Part shown: positions 1 through 6,719 of the stretch, in pieces | Numbering within the stretch: the first letter of the stretch is position 1 | Layout of the letters: each line of letters starts with the position of its first letter | Origin: Chitinophaga hostae | GTDB lineage: Bacteria > Bacteroidota > Bacteroidia > Chitinophagales > Chitinophagaceae | Assembly: GCF_018224885.1 (NCBI RefSeq) | Contig: NZ_JAGTXB010000007.1 | Span: forward strand, 310,001 to 374,000 | Length of the DNA stretch: 64,000 nt | Reading direction: 5' to 3' | Position numbers and translations under genes: made by a program | The notes under the pieces: model-generated | Seen by the model: the letters and a program-made list of their open reading frames with translations, nothing else | The model's database searches: none | Told to the model about the DNA's origin: nothing

Positions 1-1
1 G

Positions 2-514
2 GCAGAGGGATATCAGCGTATTGCCTGCATCACCAATTCGGCGCATTTATCCATTACCCGGGAGCGGGTGGCGGGATACGTAGCGGCGTTGGAAAAGCAT
101 GGTATATCATCTCATCCTTCCCTCATCAAATATTGCTTTCATGGCGGCATGCTGCTGGATGAGGTTACGGCAGCGGTGAACCAGCTGATGAAGGCAAAGC
201 CCCGCCCGGATGCGATCTTTACTACTTCAGATAAATTAACTACCGGTTGTATGCGTGCGCTAAAAAAAGCGGGCGTGGCGATTCCCGGAGAGATAGCGCT
301 GACAGGGTTTTCCAACTCGGAGTTAATAGAACTGTTGCATGCGCCGATCACAGTAGTGCGGCAGCCGGCATTTGAAATGGGCCGGGTAGCCACAGAATTG
401 TTGTTGCAATTGATAGAAAGCAAACGACCGGTAAAAGATTTTGATACCAGGATATTGCAAACAGAGCTGATCACAGCACCGGAAGTACCTGCAAAGAAAA
501 AAGGACGGAAGTAG
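2..514 (+). CDS. LacI-family transcriptional regulator, C-terminal part (5' end outside window)
   Basis: The reading frame is open from the window edge, so helix-turn-helix and hinge are missing and about 170 residues remain. They form the second half of a periplasmic-binding-protein-like ligand domain: an AxGYxRIACI strand followed by TRERVAGYVAAL, then PDAIFTTSDKLTTGCMRAL and the late LTGFSN strand, and VVRQPAFEMGRVATELLLQLI, which is the usual LacI/PurR C-terminal signature. Proteins of this family bind a sugar or sugar derivative and control catabolic operons. It runs convergently into the GH43/pectinesterase pair with a 32-bp gap, so control of pectin or arabinan genes is a reasonable inference, but the operator cannot be located from here. 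Confidence 0.9.
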   Translation, partial: AEGYQRIACITNSAHLSITRERVAGYVAALEKHGISSHPSLIKYCFHGGMLLDEVTAAVNQLMKAKPRPDAIFTTSDKLTTGCMRALKKAGVAIPGEIALTGFSNSELIELLHAPITVVRQPAFEMGRVATELLLQLIESKRPVKDFDTRILQTELITAPEVPAKKKGRK

Positions 515-546
515 TTTTGGTGGCTGAAAAACTGCCCGCGCCTGAT

Positions 547-2169
547 CTATTTATCTACCCGGAACCAATCCACATCAGTCCATCCGGCATCATTGGTTTT
601 AACATTCCTGCTGCAACACAAGCCCAGTTTAGCTCCTATCCACCTGCCGGGAACAGCGGTAAACGGTGCTCCTGCCTCGTGAAATGTTTGCCCGTCGGTG
701 CTGTAGCTGAACCGGCAAACGGCGCCTTTACTCACCCGTACCCGGAAAAATATATCTGTAGCCGTTATCTTCTCCTCCGTTGTTATTATTTCCGGCGCGC
801 CTTTATCTGCTTTATTACAGGTAAACCGGGAAAGATAAACACCATCCGTTTTTTTGATAAGCGCGAGTCCTGCATAGTCAGCTCCCAATACCAGCATACT
901 CATACGATCGCCTTCCTGCCTGGGTTTAAACGTACATTTTGTGGTAGCGGAAAATTCCGCCGCCGGAAATTTCTGCAACAGTACATTCGGAACCTCCCAC
1001 AGGTTACGCGCACTATCGGGCTGTTGTGCAGCAAAGAGACGTAAGCACCCATGGGCAACGGAAGGGAAAGCCCAGCCCGCCGATGGATTGGCCTGCCATT
1101 GCCATTGCAGACCGATGGTATTGCCGTTAAACCCGTCTGACTCCTGCGGCGAGGTTACGGCTGTTGCGCCGAGGTTGCCCACATCCGGTTTGCGGTAACG
1201 GAGCACCGGCTCCCCTTTGCCATCGTTGTCTTTATCAACACCTATCACCGGCCAGTCATCGGTCCATTTCATTGGTTGCAGGTGCACTACTCTGCCATAG
1301 GCGTCGAGGTCCTGGAAATGCAGGAACCAATCGTCTCCTTTGGGTGTTTGTACCCAGGCGCCCTGGTGCGGACCATTCACGGGCGAGCCGCCCTGATCCA
1401 TTACAATCCTGCTTTCGTAGGGGCCGTATATGTGTTTGGAACGCAGCACCAGTTGCCAGCCGGTACTTACGCCGCCTGCGGGTGCGAAAATATAATAATA
1501 GCCGTTCCGCTTATAGAACTTAGGTCCTTCCATCGTAGGATGATCATCATGGCCATCAAATACAAGCACACCTTCATCGAGTGCCTTTGTACCTGCATCG
1601 TTCAGTTGTTTTACCACTAGGATGCTTTTGATACCGGCGCGACTGCCTGCATAGGCATGGATCATATATACGTGCCCGTTATCATCCCACAACGGGCAGG
1701 GATCAATAAGTCCTTTACCCGCTACCACCAGCTCCGGGCTGCTCCAGGGGCCTGTGATCTGTTTCGCTTTGATTACATAAATGCCGTAGTCGGGATCCGG
1801 GTAATAGATATAAAACTCCTGCTGGTGATAACGGATGGCCGGCGCCCAAACGCCATTGCCATGTTGCGTGGTGGCAAAATGATCGTAGGGCGGCTGCCGC
1901 AGCAGCGCGTGACCGATGATTCGCCAGCTTACCAGGTCTTTGGAATGCAGGATGGGCAAGCCCGGCACTGCATCAAAGCTGGAGGCAACGAGGTAATAAT
2001 CATCTCCTACCCTGATAGCATCCGGATCGGAATAGTCGGCATAGATCACGGGATTCCTGTAGGTGCCATCGCCATTATCCGGCACCCATACTTTAGAGCG
2101 TTCATTCTTTGTTTGTGCGATGGTAACTGTGGTGAACAACAGGCCCCACAGGAAAAGCATTATCTTCAT
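547..2169 (-). CDS. Secreted glycoside hydrolase family 43 (beta-xylosidase / arabinofuranosidase type)
   Basis: 540 residues from the chosen start, which gives a signal peptide (MKIMLFLWGLLFTTVTIAQ); a longer in-frame start would add 27 residues that overlap the upstream gene. GH43 five-bladed propeller signatures are visible: NPVIYADYSDPDAI with the candidate catalytic base Asp48, LIDPCPLWDD with the pKa-modulating Asp near 156, and MEGPKFYKRNGYYYIFAP with the candidate acid Glu214. From about residue 350 there is a concanavalin-like C-terminal domain, as in GH43 beta-xylosidases. It would remove xylose or arabinose side chains from plant polysaccharide in the periplasm or outside. Its ATG overlaps the stop of the pectinesterase by one base (TAATG), so the two are translationally coupled. 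Exact substrate is not decidable from sequence alone. Confidence 0.9.
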   Translation of the reverse strand: MKIMLFLWGLLFTTVTIAQTKNERSKVWVPDNGDGTYRNPVIYADYSDPDAIRVGDDYYLVASSFDAVPGLPILHSKDLVSWRIIGHALLRQPPYDHFATTQHGNGVWAPAIRYHQQEFYIYYPDPDYGIYVIKAKQITGPWSSPELVVAGKGLIDPCPLWDDNGHVYMIHAYAGSRAGIKSILVVKQLNDAGTKALDEGVLVFDGHDDHPTMEGPKFYKRNGYYYIFAPAGGVSTGWQLVLRSKHIYGPYESRIVMDQGGSPVNGPHQGAWVQTPKGDDWFLHFQDLDAYGRVVHLQPMKWTDDWPVIGVDKDNDGKGEPVLRYRKPDVGNLGATAVTSPQESDGFNGNTIGLQWQWQANPSAGWAFPSVAHGCLRLFAAQQPDSARNLWEVPNVLLQKFPAAEFSATTKCTFKPRQEGDRMSMLVLGADYAGLALIKKTDGVYLSRFTCNKADKGAPEIITTEEKITATDIFFRVRVSKGAVCRFSYSTDGQTFHEAGAPFTAVPGRWIGAKLGLCCSRNVKTNDAGWTDVDWFRVDK

Positions 2170-3122
2170 TACAGGTTGAGTTTCCAGTCTCCGAATATAT
2201 ATTCCCTTGTGTATTGCTTTGCTTCTTTCCTGCTGAGTTGCCGGCTCCATTTCACTCTGTCGCCGGGCCTGGCGCCGGGGCCGCTGCTATTGTACTCCGC
2301 ATAGCGGGCCGTTTTTTCGTTGGCTTCCTTGCGCCAGTTATCCCAGCCTTCCGGTAAAATATGTGCGCCCATTTTGCAGTTGAGCCATGTAACGCTGGCA
2401 TAAGGCCGCCATGGCCTGCCTAGAAACACCTTCGTAACGCTGCTGTCGGCGGTAAGAAGGCAGTCTTTAAATACATACCCCACCGGGCGGGATTGCAGTG
2501 TAGCCGCTGCCGTAATATAAGAGTTCCTATTACTGTTTATATGACACTTATAAAACAAAGCAGCCGCATAGCCAAAAATGAAGTCTGTACTTCCGGTGAT
2601 ATAACAGGATTTATAGTATTGCCTGCAGTAAAAGGTGCCGGCCAGCAGTGTATCCTGGAAGCCCAGCATGCGGCAATGTTCAAAAACGGCCCTGTCTCCC
2701 TTAACACTCAATGCCACTGCCTGACCGGCATACATGCCCGCAGTGTTTTCAAAGGTGAGATGCGCTGCCCGGAAATCATTGGCATTGATCATACAGGAGG
2801 GAGAAGAATAGGTAGTAATGCTGTCACCGGCAATATTACGCATCCCGGCGTGATCGTCGTATGTGAGGATGGTATTGTACTCGTCTTCTCCCGTCAGCGT
2901 AACAAAATCTTTGGTGGAATCCAGGTGTAGTTTTTCCCTGTAAATACCTTTTTTTATGAAGATGTGTACTGGTATTTTATTATGCAGCGGTACCGCATCC
3001 AAAGCCGCCTGCACGGAGGTGTAATCGCCGCTGCCATCTTTTGCCACTGTTTTTGTCAGCGGCCGGGCAGCAAGTTGCAGGCACACAAACAGGTAAACGA
3101 ATGTCAGGATAAATTGTTTCAT
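2169..3122 (-). CDS. Secreted pectinesterase (carbohydrate esterase family 8)
   Basis: 317 residues starting at MKQFILTFVYLFVCLQLAAR, a signal peptide; the frame is open 54 codons further upstream but that stretch has no protein-like character. CE8 right-handed beta-helix motifs are in order: AKDGSGDYTSVQAALDAVP, the GQAVALSV glutamine, LGFQDTLL with the catalytic Asp/Gln pair, GSTDFIFG with the nucleophile Asp, and LGRPWRPYASV with the binding Arg/Trp. The reaction is demethylation of methyl-esterified galacturonan, freeing it for lyases and hydrolases. It is coupled to the downstream GH43 through a TAATG junction, giving a two-gene pectin/hemicellulose unit. Confidence 0.95.
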   Translation of the reverse strand: MKQFILTFVYLFVCLQLAARPLTKTVAKDGSGDYTSVQAALDAVPLHNKIPVHIFIKKGIYREKLHLDSTKDFVTLTGEDEYNTILTYDDHAGMRNIAGDSITTYSSPSCMINANDFRAAHLTFENTAGMYAGQAVALSVKGDRAVFEHCRMLGFQDTLLAGTFYCRQYYKSCYITGSTDFIFGYAAALFYKCHINSNRNSYITAAATLQSRPVGYVFKDCLLTADSSVTKVFLGRPWRPYASVTWLNCKMGAHILPEGWDNWRKEANEKTARYAEYNSSGPGARPGDRVKWSRQLSRKEAKQYTREYIFGDWKLNL

Positions 3123-3293
3123 AGCGTGGTAGTATTTGCGTGGTTCAAAATAATAAATGGTATACAGAACAGCAGTGTTATTTACGCAATCGTTCCCGGA
3201 GGAAGGTGGCGTAAGATCTTCCTCGCCCTGCACATCTGCACCGCTGCATGGTTTTGTGGTAAGTGGCGGGTTGTAATTTACCATTACTGTATA

Positions 3294-3323
3294 TTGATAG
3301 TAGTCTTAAAAAACTGATATTTG
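3294..3323 (+). promoter_or_regulatory. Putative Bacteroidota-type promoter of the GNAT gene
   Basis: TTG at 3294-3296 and GATATTTG at 3316-3323 are separated by 19 nt. The known Bacteroidota consensus is TTTG or TTG, 19-21 nt, TAnnTTTG; the downstream element differs from it by one base. The ATG follows 27 nt after the element. Confidence 0.45.
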
Positions 3324-3349
3324 CGTGCAACATTTTAATCAAAACAATC

Positions 3350-3811
3350 ATGGAAAATATTAAAATCCGGAAAGCTGTGGTAACAGACCTGCCTGTTCTG
3401 TTAACATTTGAGCAAGGGATTATCGCAGCAGAACGTCCGTATGACAACCGGTTAAAAGAAGGTACCATCCATTACTATGATATTGCTGCAATGATCGCCG
3501 CAACGCATATAGAAGTACTGGTAGCCGAAAGCGATGGCGTCATCATTGGCTCAGGGTACGCGCGTATACAGGATGCCAAGCCATATCTTAAAATTTCGCA
3601 GTATGCCTACCTGGGATTTATGTATGTAGTTCCCTCCCATCGTGGCAAGGGCGTAAACAAACTGGTGATGGCGGGGTTAAAAGCCTGGGCGATGGAACAG
3701 GGCATCGCTGAATTGCGGCTGGATGTGTACGCCGGAAATGAGGCGGCTATTAAAGCTTATGAAAAGGCCGGGTTCGCTAAAAATCTGATAGAAATGCGGC
3801 TGCCACTGTGA
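3350..3811 (+). CDS. GNAT-family N-acetyltransferase
   Basis: 153 residues from MENIKIRKAV; an in-frame start further upstream lacks a domain fit. The GNAT core is visible: an N-terminal strand IRKAVVTDLPVLL, the central strands AYLGFMYVVPSHRGKGVNKLVM, whose RGKGVN corresponds to the acetyl-CoA pyrophosphate-binding loop (R/Q-x-x-G-x-G/A), and the late LRLDVYAGNEAAIKAYEKAGF motif. The protein transfers an acetyl group from acetyl-CoA to an amine of unknown identity. It is followed after 54 bp by a lipoprotein gene on the same strand. Confidence 0.9.
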   Translation: MENIKIRKAVVTDLPVLLTFEQGIIAAERPYDNRLKEGTIHYYDIAAMIAATHIEVLVAESDGVIIGSGYARIQDAKPYLKISQYAYLGFMYVVPSHRGKGVNKLVMAGLKAWAMEQGIAELRLDVYAGNEAAIKAYEKAGFAKNLIEMRLPL

Positions 3812-3865
3812 TTTCCCATTTTGGCACAATTTTCGACAATGGGCAGGTATAAAAGGATTTTAACC

Positions 3866-4330
3866 ATGAAACAGATACTTGTAGCCTTAGCAACAGCAGT
3901 CGTTTTATTTTCTTGCAAAAGCAATGCTGATAACGCTGCTGCTATAGAAAGTGCAAAAAAAGCCACCATCGATTCCATGAATAATGTGAGTGCGATCAAA
4001 CAACAGGTGGTAGATTCGATGAACAACCTGAAAAGACATCGTCATAGCAGCGAAACTGCACCGGTGGTAGTAGATAACAATACCCCACAGGGTGGTGGCG
4101 GTGGAGGAGAAACAGTAGCTCCGGCCCCTGCTCCTAAAAAGAAAGGATGGAAATCATGGAGTCACACCGCGAAAGGCGCCGTAGTAGGTGCTGGCGCAGG
4201 TGCCATCACCGGAGCCATCGTGAATAAAGACAGGGTAAAAGGTGCGGCAATTGGTACTTTGATTGGTGCCGGTGTTGGCGCCGGAACCGGGGCGATCGTA
4301 GATCATAAGAAAAAGAAACAAGGACAGTAA
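3866..4330 (+). CDS. Small lipoprotein with C-terminal glycine-zipper membrane segment
   Basis: 154 residues from MKQILVALATAVVLFSCKS, a lipoprotein signal with the lipid-bearing Cys near residue 17. A short helical stretch rich in Ala, Lys and Ser is followed by a flexible Gly/Pro/Ala linker (a run of six Gly then PAPAP) and then a glycine-zipper segment (GAVVGAGAGAITGAIV and GAAIGTLIGAGVGAGTGAIV) ending in a Lys-rich tail. Proteins of this build (YMGG-like / Gly-zipper families) are thought to insert small helical hairpins in the envelope; function here is unknown. An intrinsic terminator follows at 4355-4384. Confidence 0.8.
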   Translation: MKQILVALATAVVLFSCKSNADNAAAIESAKKATIDSMNNVSAIKQQVVDSMNNLKRHRHSSETAPVVVDNNTPQGGGGGGETVAPAPAPKKKGWKSWSHTAKGAVVGAGAGAITGAIVNKDRVKGAAIGTLIGAGVGAGTGAIVDHKKKKQGQ

Positions 4331-4354
4331 GTAGCTTTTATAAGGATAGAGGAG

Positions 4355-4384
4355 CGGTGCACTTTTTAGTGCGCCGTTTTTTTT
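4355..4384 (+). terminator. Intrinsic terminator after the glycine-zipper lipoprotein
   Basis: Stem CGGTGCAC (4355-4362) pairs with GTGCGCCG (4369-4376) with one G.U, a 6-nt loop, and is followed by a run of eight T. Confidence 0.8.
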
Positions 4385-4619
4385 ACGACTACCTCGTCTT
4401 CCGGTGGTCATGCCCGGTTTACCCGGCGACCTCAACACCATGCTGAAACCTTTGTACCGCGGTATTTTCCAGTTCACCGGCTTTTCGGTCCTTGCACCAC
4501 AGGTCGTGTACGGCCCGAGCAGGCAAACACCCGAAGAACGCAGCGAGGCGCTCAACAGCTGGGCCGGCCGGTTGAATCATATCTTTGATGAATCACCCAT
4601 CACCATTACACCTTACTAA
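4383..4619 (+). pseudogene. Remnant of a flavodoxin-fold NAD(P)H oxidoreductase (C-terminal end only)
   Basis: The translated stretch contains LNTMLKPLYRGIFQFTGF followed by LAPQVVYG and then EERSEALNSWAGRLNHIF. This matches the C-terminal part of the NAD(P)H dehydrogenase (quinone)/KefF-MdaB-type family, in which a G-F motif, a VVYG strand and a final helix close the fold. Nothing resembling the N-terminal flavin-binding half precedes it; the frame begins inside the T run of the preceding terminator. I read it as a decayed 3' fragment. A short ORF starting at 4404 should not be annotated as a functional gene. Confidence 0.6.
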
Positions 4620-4621
4620 CA

Positions 4622-4780
4622 GGCGGCTACTTTATTACCGGCACGACCGGGGCCGGTAATAAAGTAAAAGAAGAGCTGGTCGCCAGGCATGATATTATCG
4701 GTGCAGGCCGCAACAGCGATGATGTATAGCACGATAAAGATACCTTGCGGCAAATTATGGCCATGCTGGAGAAAGAAATC
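4622..4780 (+). pseudogene. Remnant of a short-chain dehydrogenase (N-terminal nucleotide-binding part)
   Basis: The frame reads GYFITGTTGAGNKVKEELV, then ARHDIIGAGRNSDDV, a stop codon (TAG at 4726), and then HDKDTLRQIMAMLEKE. This is the beta1 strand, glycine-rich cofactor loop, second strand with the NADP-type Arg, and the following acidic region of a short-chain dehydrogenase, interrupted by an in-frame stop. No catalytic Tyr-x-x-x-Lys region follows. It sits directly after the oxidoreductase remnant, so this is a small region of decayed redox genes. Bases 4781-4944 show no recognisable coding content. Confidence 0.55.
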
Positions 4781-4944
4781 CTCACTCCGTCCCCTGCATA
4801 TATAACAGGGCTCTTTAATGTAACTGCCGTACAACAAATGCAGCCGTTGCCGGAACATAACCAGGGCAAAGGCCGCAAGCCGGTGACGACGGTGCTGCCG
4901 GAAAATGCATACCAGTACGGCATCATCTTTGGGCATCGGCGCGC

Positions 4945-6030
4945 ATGTGGAATCAATTTACAGCATATGCGGATCACCTGCCAAATCTCCTATGGAACCT
5001 GATGCTGGCAGGTATTGCAGTCGTTATCGGATGGCTGATCAAATTTCTGTTATCGATCTTCCTGCGCAGATCAGTACAGCCTCACCATGAATTTTCGCTG
5101 GTGCACAGTATCCTGTTTCGTTTAGGTAAAGCGTTCAATTATTTCCTGCCCCTTTTGCTGTTGAATATGGCATTGCCCCTGATGCGTGTAAACCCGGTGT
5201 TGGTACCTGTGATGAGTAAGCTGGCAGAAATAGCCCTTACCTTGTCTTTCGCCGCGCTGGTAATAGGCATTATCAAAGTGTTGGAAGACTATGTATATCA
5301 CGCGTATGATCTTAACAAAGCCAACAACCTGAAAGAACGGAAAATACGTACGCAGCTGCAGTTCATCCGTAAGCTATCCGTCACCCTGGTACTTATACTA
5401 ACCGCCTGTATCATATTGCTTAGTTTCGACAGCATGCGCAGGCTGGGAACCGGATTGCTCACCGGTGTGGGAGTAGGTGGTATTATTATAGGTTTTGCGG
5501 CGCAAAAGTCGTTAGGGAACCTGCTCGCCGGTTTCCAGATTGCTTTTACGCAGCCTATCCGTATTGATGATGTATTGGTGGTAGAAGGAGAATGGGGTCG
5601 TGTGGAAGAAATTACACTGACCTATGTAGTGTTGAACATCTGGGATCAGCGTAAACTGATTTTACCGATTAACTATTTTATAGAGAAGCCCTTCCAGAAC
5701 TGGACCCGCACCGGTGCGGAAATATTGGGTACGGCTTTTTTTTATATGGATTATACCATACCGGTAGATCAGCTGCGAACAGAATTTGAACGGCTCCTCT
5801 CCTTGTCGCCCCTATGGGATAAACGCGCACAGGCACTCCAGGTCACCAACACCAGTGAACGCACCATTGAAGTAAGGACGCTGATGAGTGCAGCCACTTC
5901 CGGCGCGGCATTTGACCTGCGTTGTTATATCAGGGAAAACCTGATCAAATATGTAAGGGAGCATCATCCGGACAGTTTGCCGAAAACAAGGGCAGTTATC
6001 GAAAATAATCCGGCTACAGCGTCAGCCTAA
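4945..6030 (+). CDS. MscS-family mechanosensitive ion channel
   Basis: 361 residues. Hydrophobic segments lie near 18-40, 62-85, 95-115 and 145-165. They are followed by the pore-lining third helix of MscS type (GVGVGGIIIGFAAQKSLGNL) and the upper beta domain with QIAFTQPIRIDDVLVVEGEWGRVEEI, the standard MscS signature. A cytoplasmic alpha/beta vestibule domain completes the protein. It would open under membrane tension and release osmolytes on hypo-osmotic shock. The extra N-terminal membrane helices make it longer than E. coli MscS (286 residues) and like the YbdG/YnaI sort. Its 3' end overlaps the convergent GNAT gene by 9 bp. Confidence 0.93.
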   Translation: MWNQFTAYADHLPNLLWNLMLAGIAVVIGWLIKFLLSIFLRRSVQPHHEFSLVHSILFRLGKAFNYFLPLLLLNMALPLMRVNPVLVPVMSKLAEIALTLSFAALVIGIIKVLEDYVYHAYDLNKANNLKERKIRTQLQFIRKLSVTLVLILTACIILLSFDSMRRLGTGLLTGVGVGGIIIGFAAQKSLGNLLAGFQIAFTQPIRIDDVLVVEGEWGRVEEITLTYVVLNIWDQRKLILPINYFIEKPFQNWTRTGAEILGTAFFYMDYTIPVDQLRTEFERLLSLSPLWDKRAQALQVTNTSERTIEVRTLMSAATSGAAFDLRCYIRENLIKYVREHHPDSLPKTRAVIENNPATASA

Positions 6031-6498
6031 CCATTTTTCCAACACTACCAGGTGTTTGCATTGAATACCGTTTTCGTAGATCGGCTCCTGGTAATGCAGC
6101 ATAAAATAATCCTTTTTAATACCAACGATTTCAAATCCCTGGCGTTGATACAAATACAACTGCGCAATACTGGAGTTGCCGGTGCCAATGCAAATGCGCT
6201 TATAACCGTTGGCCCTGGCCCGTTGCGCGGCATCCTGCAGCAATATTTTACCCAGTCCTTTCCCCTGCCAGGCAGGGTTCACTGAAATATTTTTTATCTC
6301 CGTTATATCGGTATTATGGGCCAGTAACACATAACAGGCAATTGCCTGCCGGTTCTGTTCCATCACGTATACTTCAGATAATGATAAATAGGAAGTGATC
6401 AGCACAATGGAGGGATCGGCCAGTAATAACAGGTCATAGGGAATCTTTTCGCCCGGCGCCAGTTTCCGGATAAGAGTGTCTTCCTGGATAGAGGTCAT
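6022..6498 (-). CDS. GNAT-family N-acetyltransferase
   Basis: 158 residues. The acetyl-CoA-binding region is clear: EIKNISVNPAWQGKGLGKIL (Q-x-x-G-x-G) followed by ARANGYKRICIGTGNSSI and LYQRQGFEIVGIKKDYF. The pattern TGNSS...YQRxGF is found in a GNAT subgroup common in Bacteroidota and Firmicutes. Substrate unknown. Convergent overlap of 9 bp with the channel gene; no co-directional neighbour within 200 bp. Confidence 0.88.
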   Translation of the reverse strand: MTSIQEDTLIRKLAPGEKIPYDLLLLADPSIVLITSYLSLSEVYVMEQNRQAIACYVLLAHNTDITEIKNISVNPAWQGKGLGKILLQDAAQRARANGYKRICIGTGNSSIAQLYLYQRQGFEIVGIKKDYFMLHYQEPIYENGIQCKHLVVLEKWLG

Positions 6499-6620
6499 CG
6501 CTAATAATTTGTTGCTGGTAATACAATTGATGATTGTTGTTTCAAAACCAGGTCCCGAACAACAGCCGCAAATAGGATCTTAGGGATCAGATTAACAAAA
6601 TGAAGATACAAAAAACCTGC

Positions 6621-6715
6621 TAGCAAATGCAACGAAAAAATAGAAAGTTGCCGGCACAAAGCAAAAGGCTCAGGCCTGTCAGCATTCAAAGTGCTCCTTT
6701 CCGTTGCATTTGCTA
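6621..6715. repeat. 14-bp inverted repeat with 67-bp spacer in the gap downstream of the GH2 gene
   Basis: TAGCAAATGCAACG at 6621-6634 is matched exactly in inverse orientation at 6702-6715. The arms lie just beyond the stop codon of the GH2 gene at 6720. The remainder of the gap (6499-6719) holds nothing else recognisable; a 62-codon frame on the minus strand at 6501-6689 has no protein-like features. Confidence 0.6.
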
Positions 6716-6719
6716 ACCT

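Noticed and set aside
4404..4619. Short ORF as a functional gene
   Set aside because: It matches only the last third of a flavodoxin-fold oxidoreductase and lacks the flavin-binding half, so it is listed as a pseudogene.
4745..5002. Frame overlapping the MscS start
   Set aside because: Only its first part resembles a dehydrogenase tail; the rest is outside any family and overlaps the channel gene. Treated as decayed or non-coding.
6501..6689. 62-codon frame on the minus strand between the GNAT and GH2 genes
   Set aside because: Cysteine, leucine and phenylalanine-rich without domain, promoter or ribosome-binding site; the interval also contains an inverted repeat, so it is probably chance.
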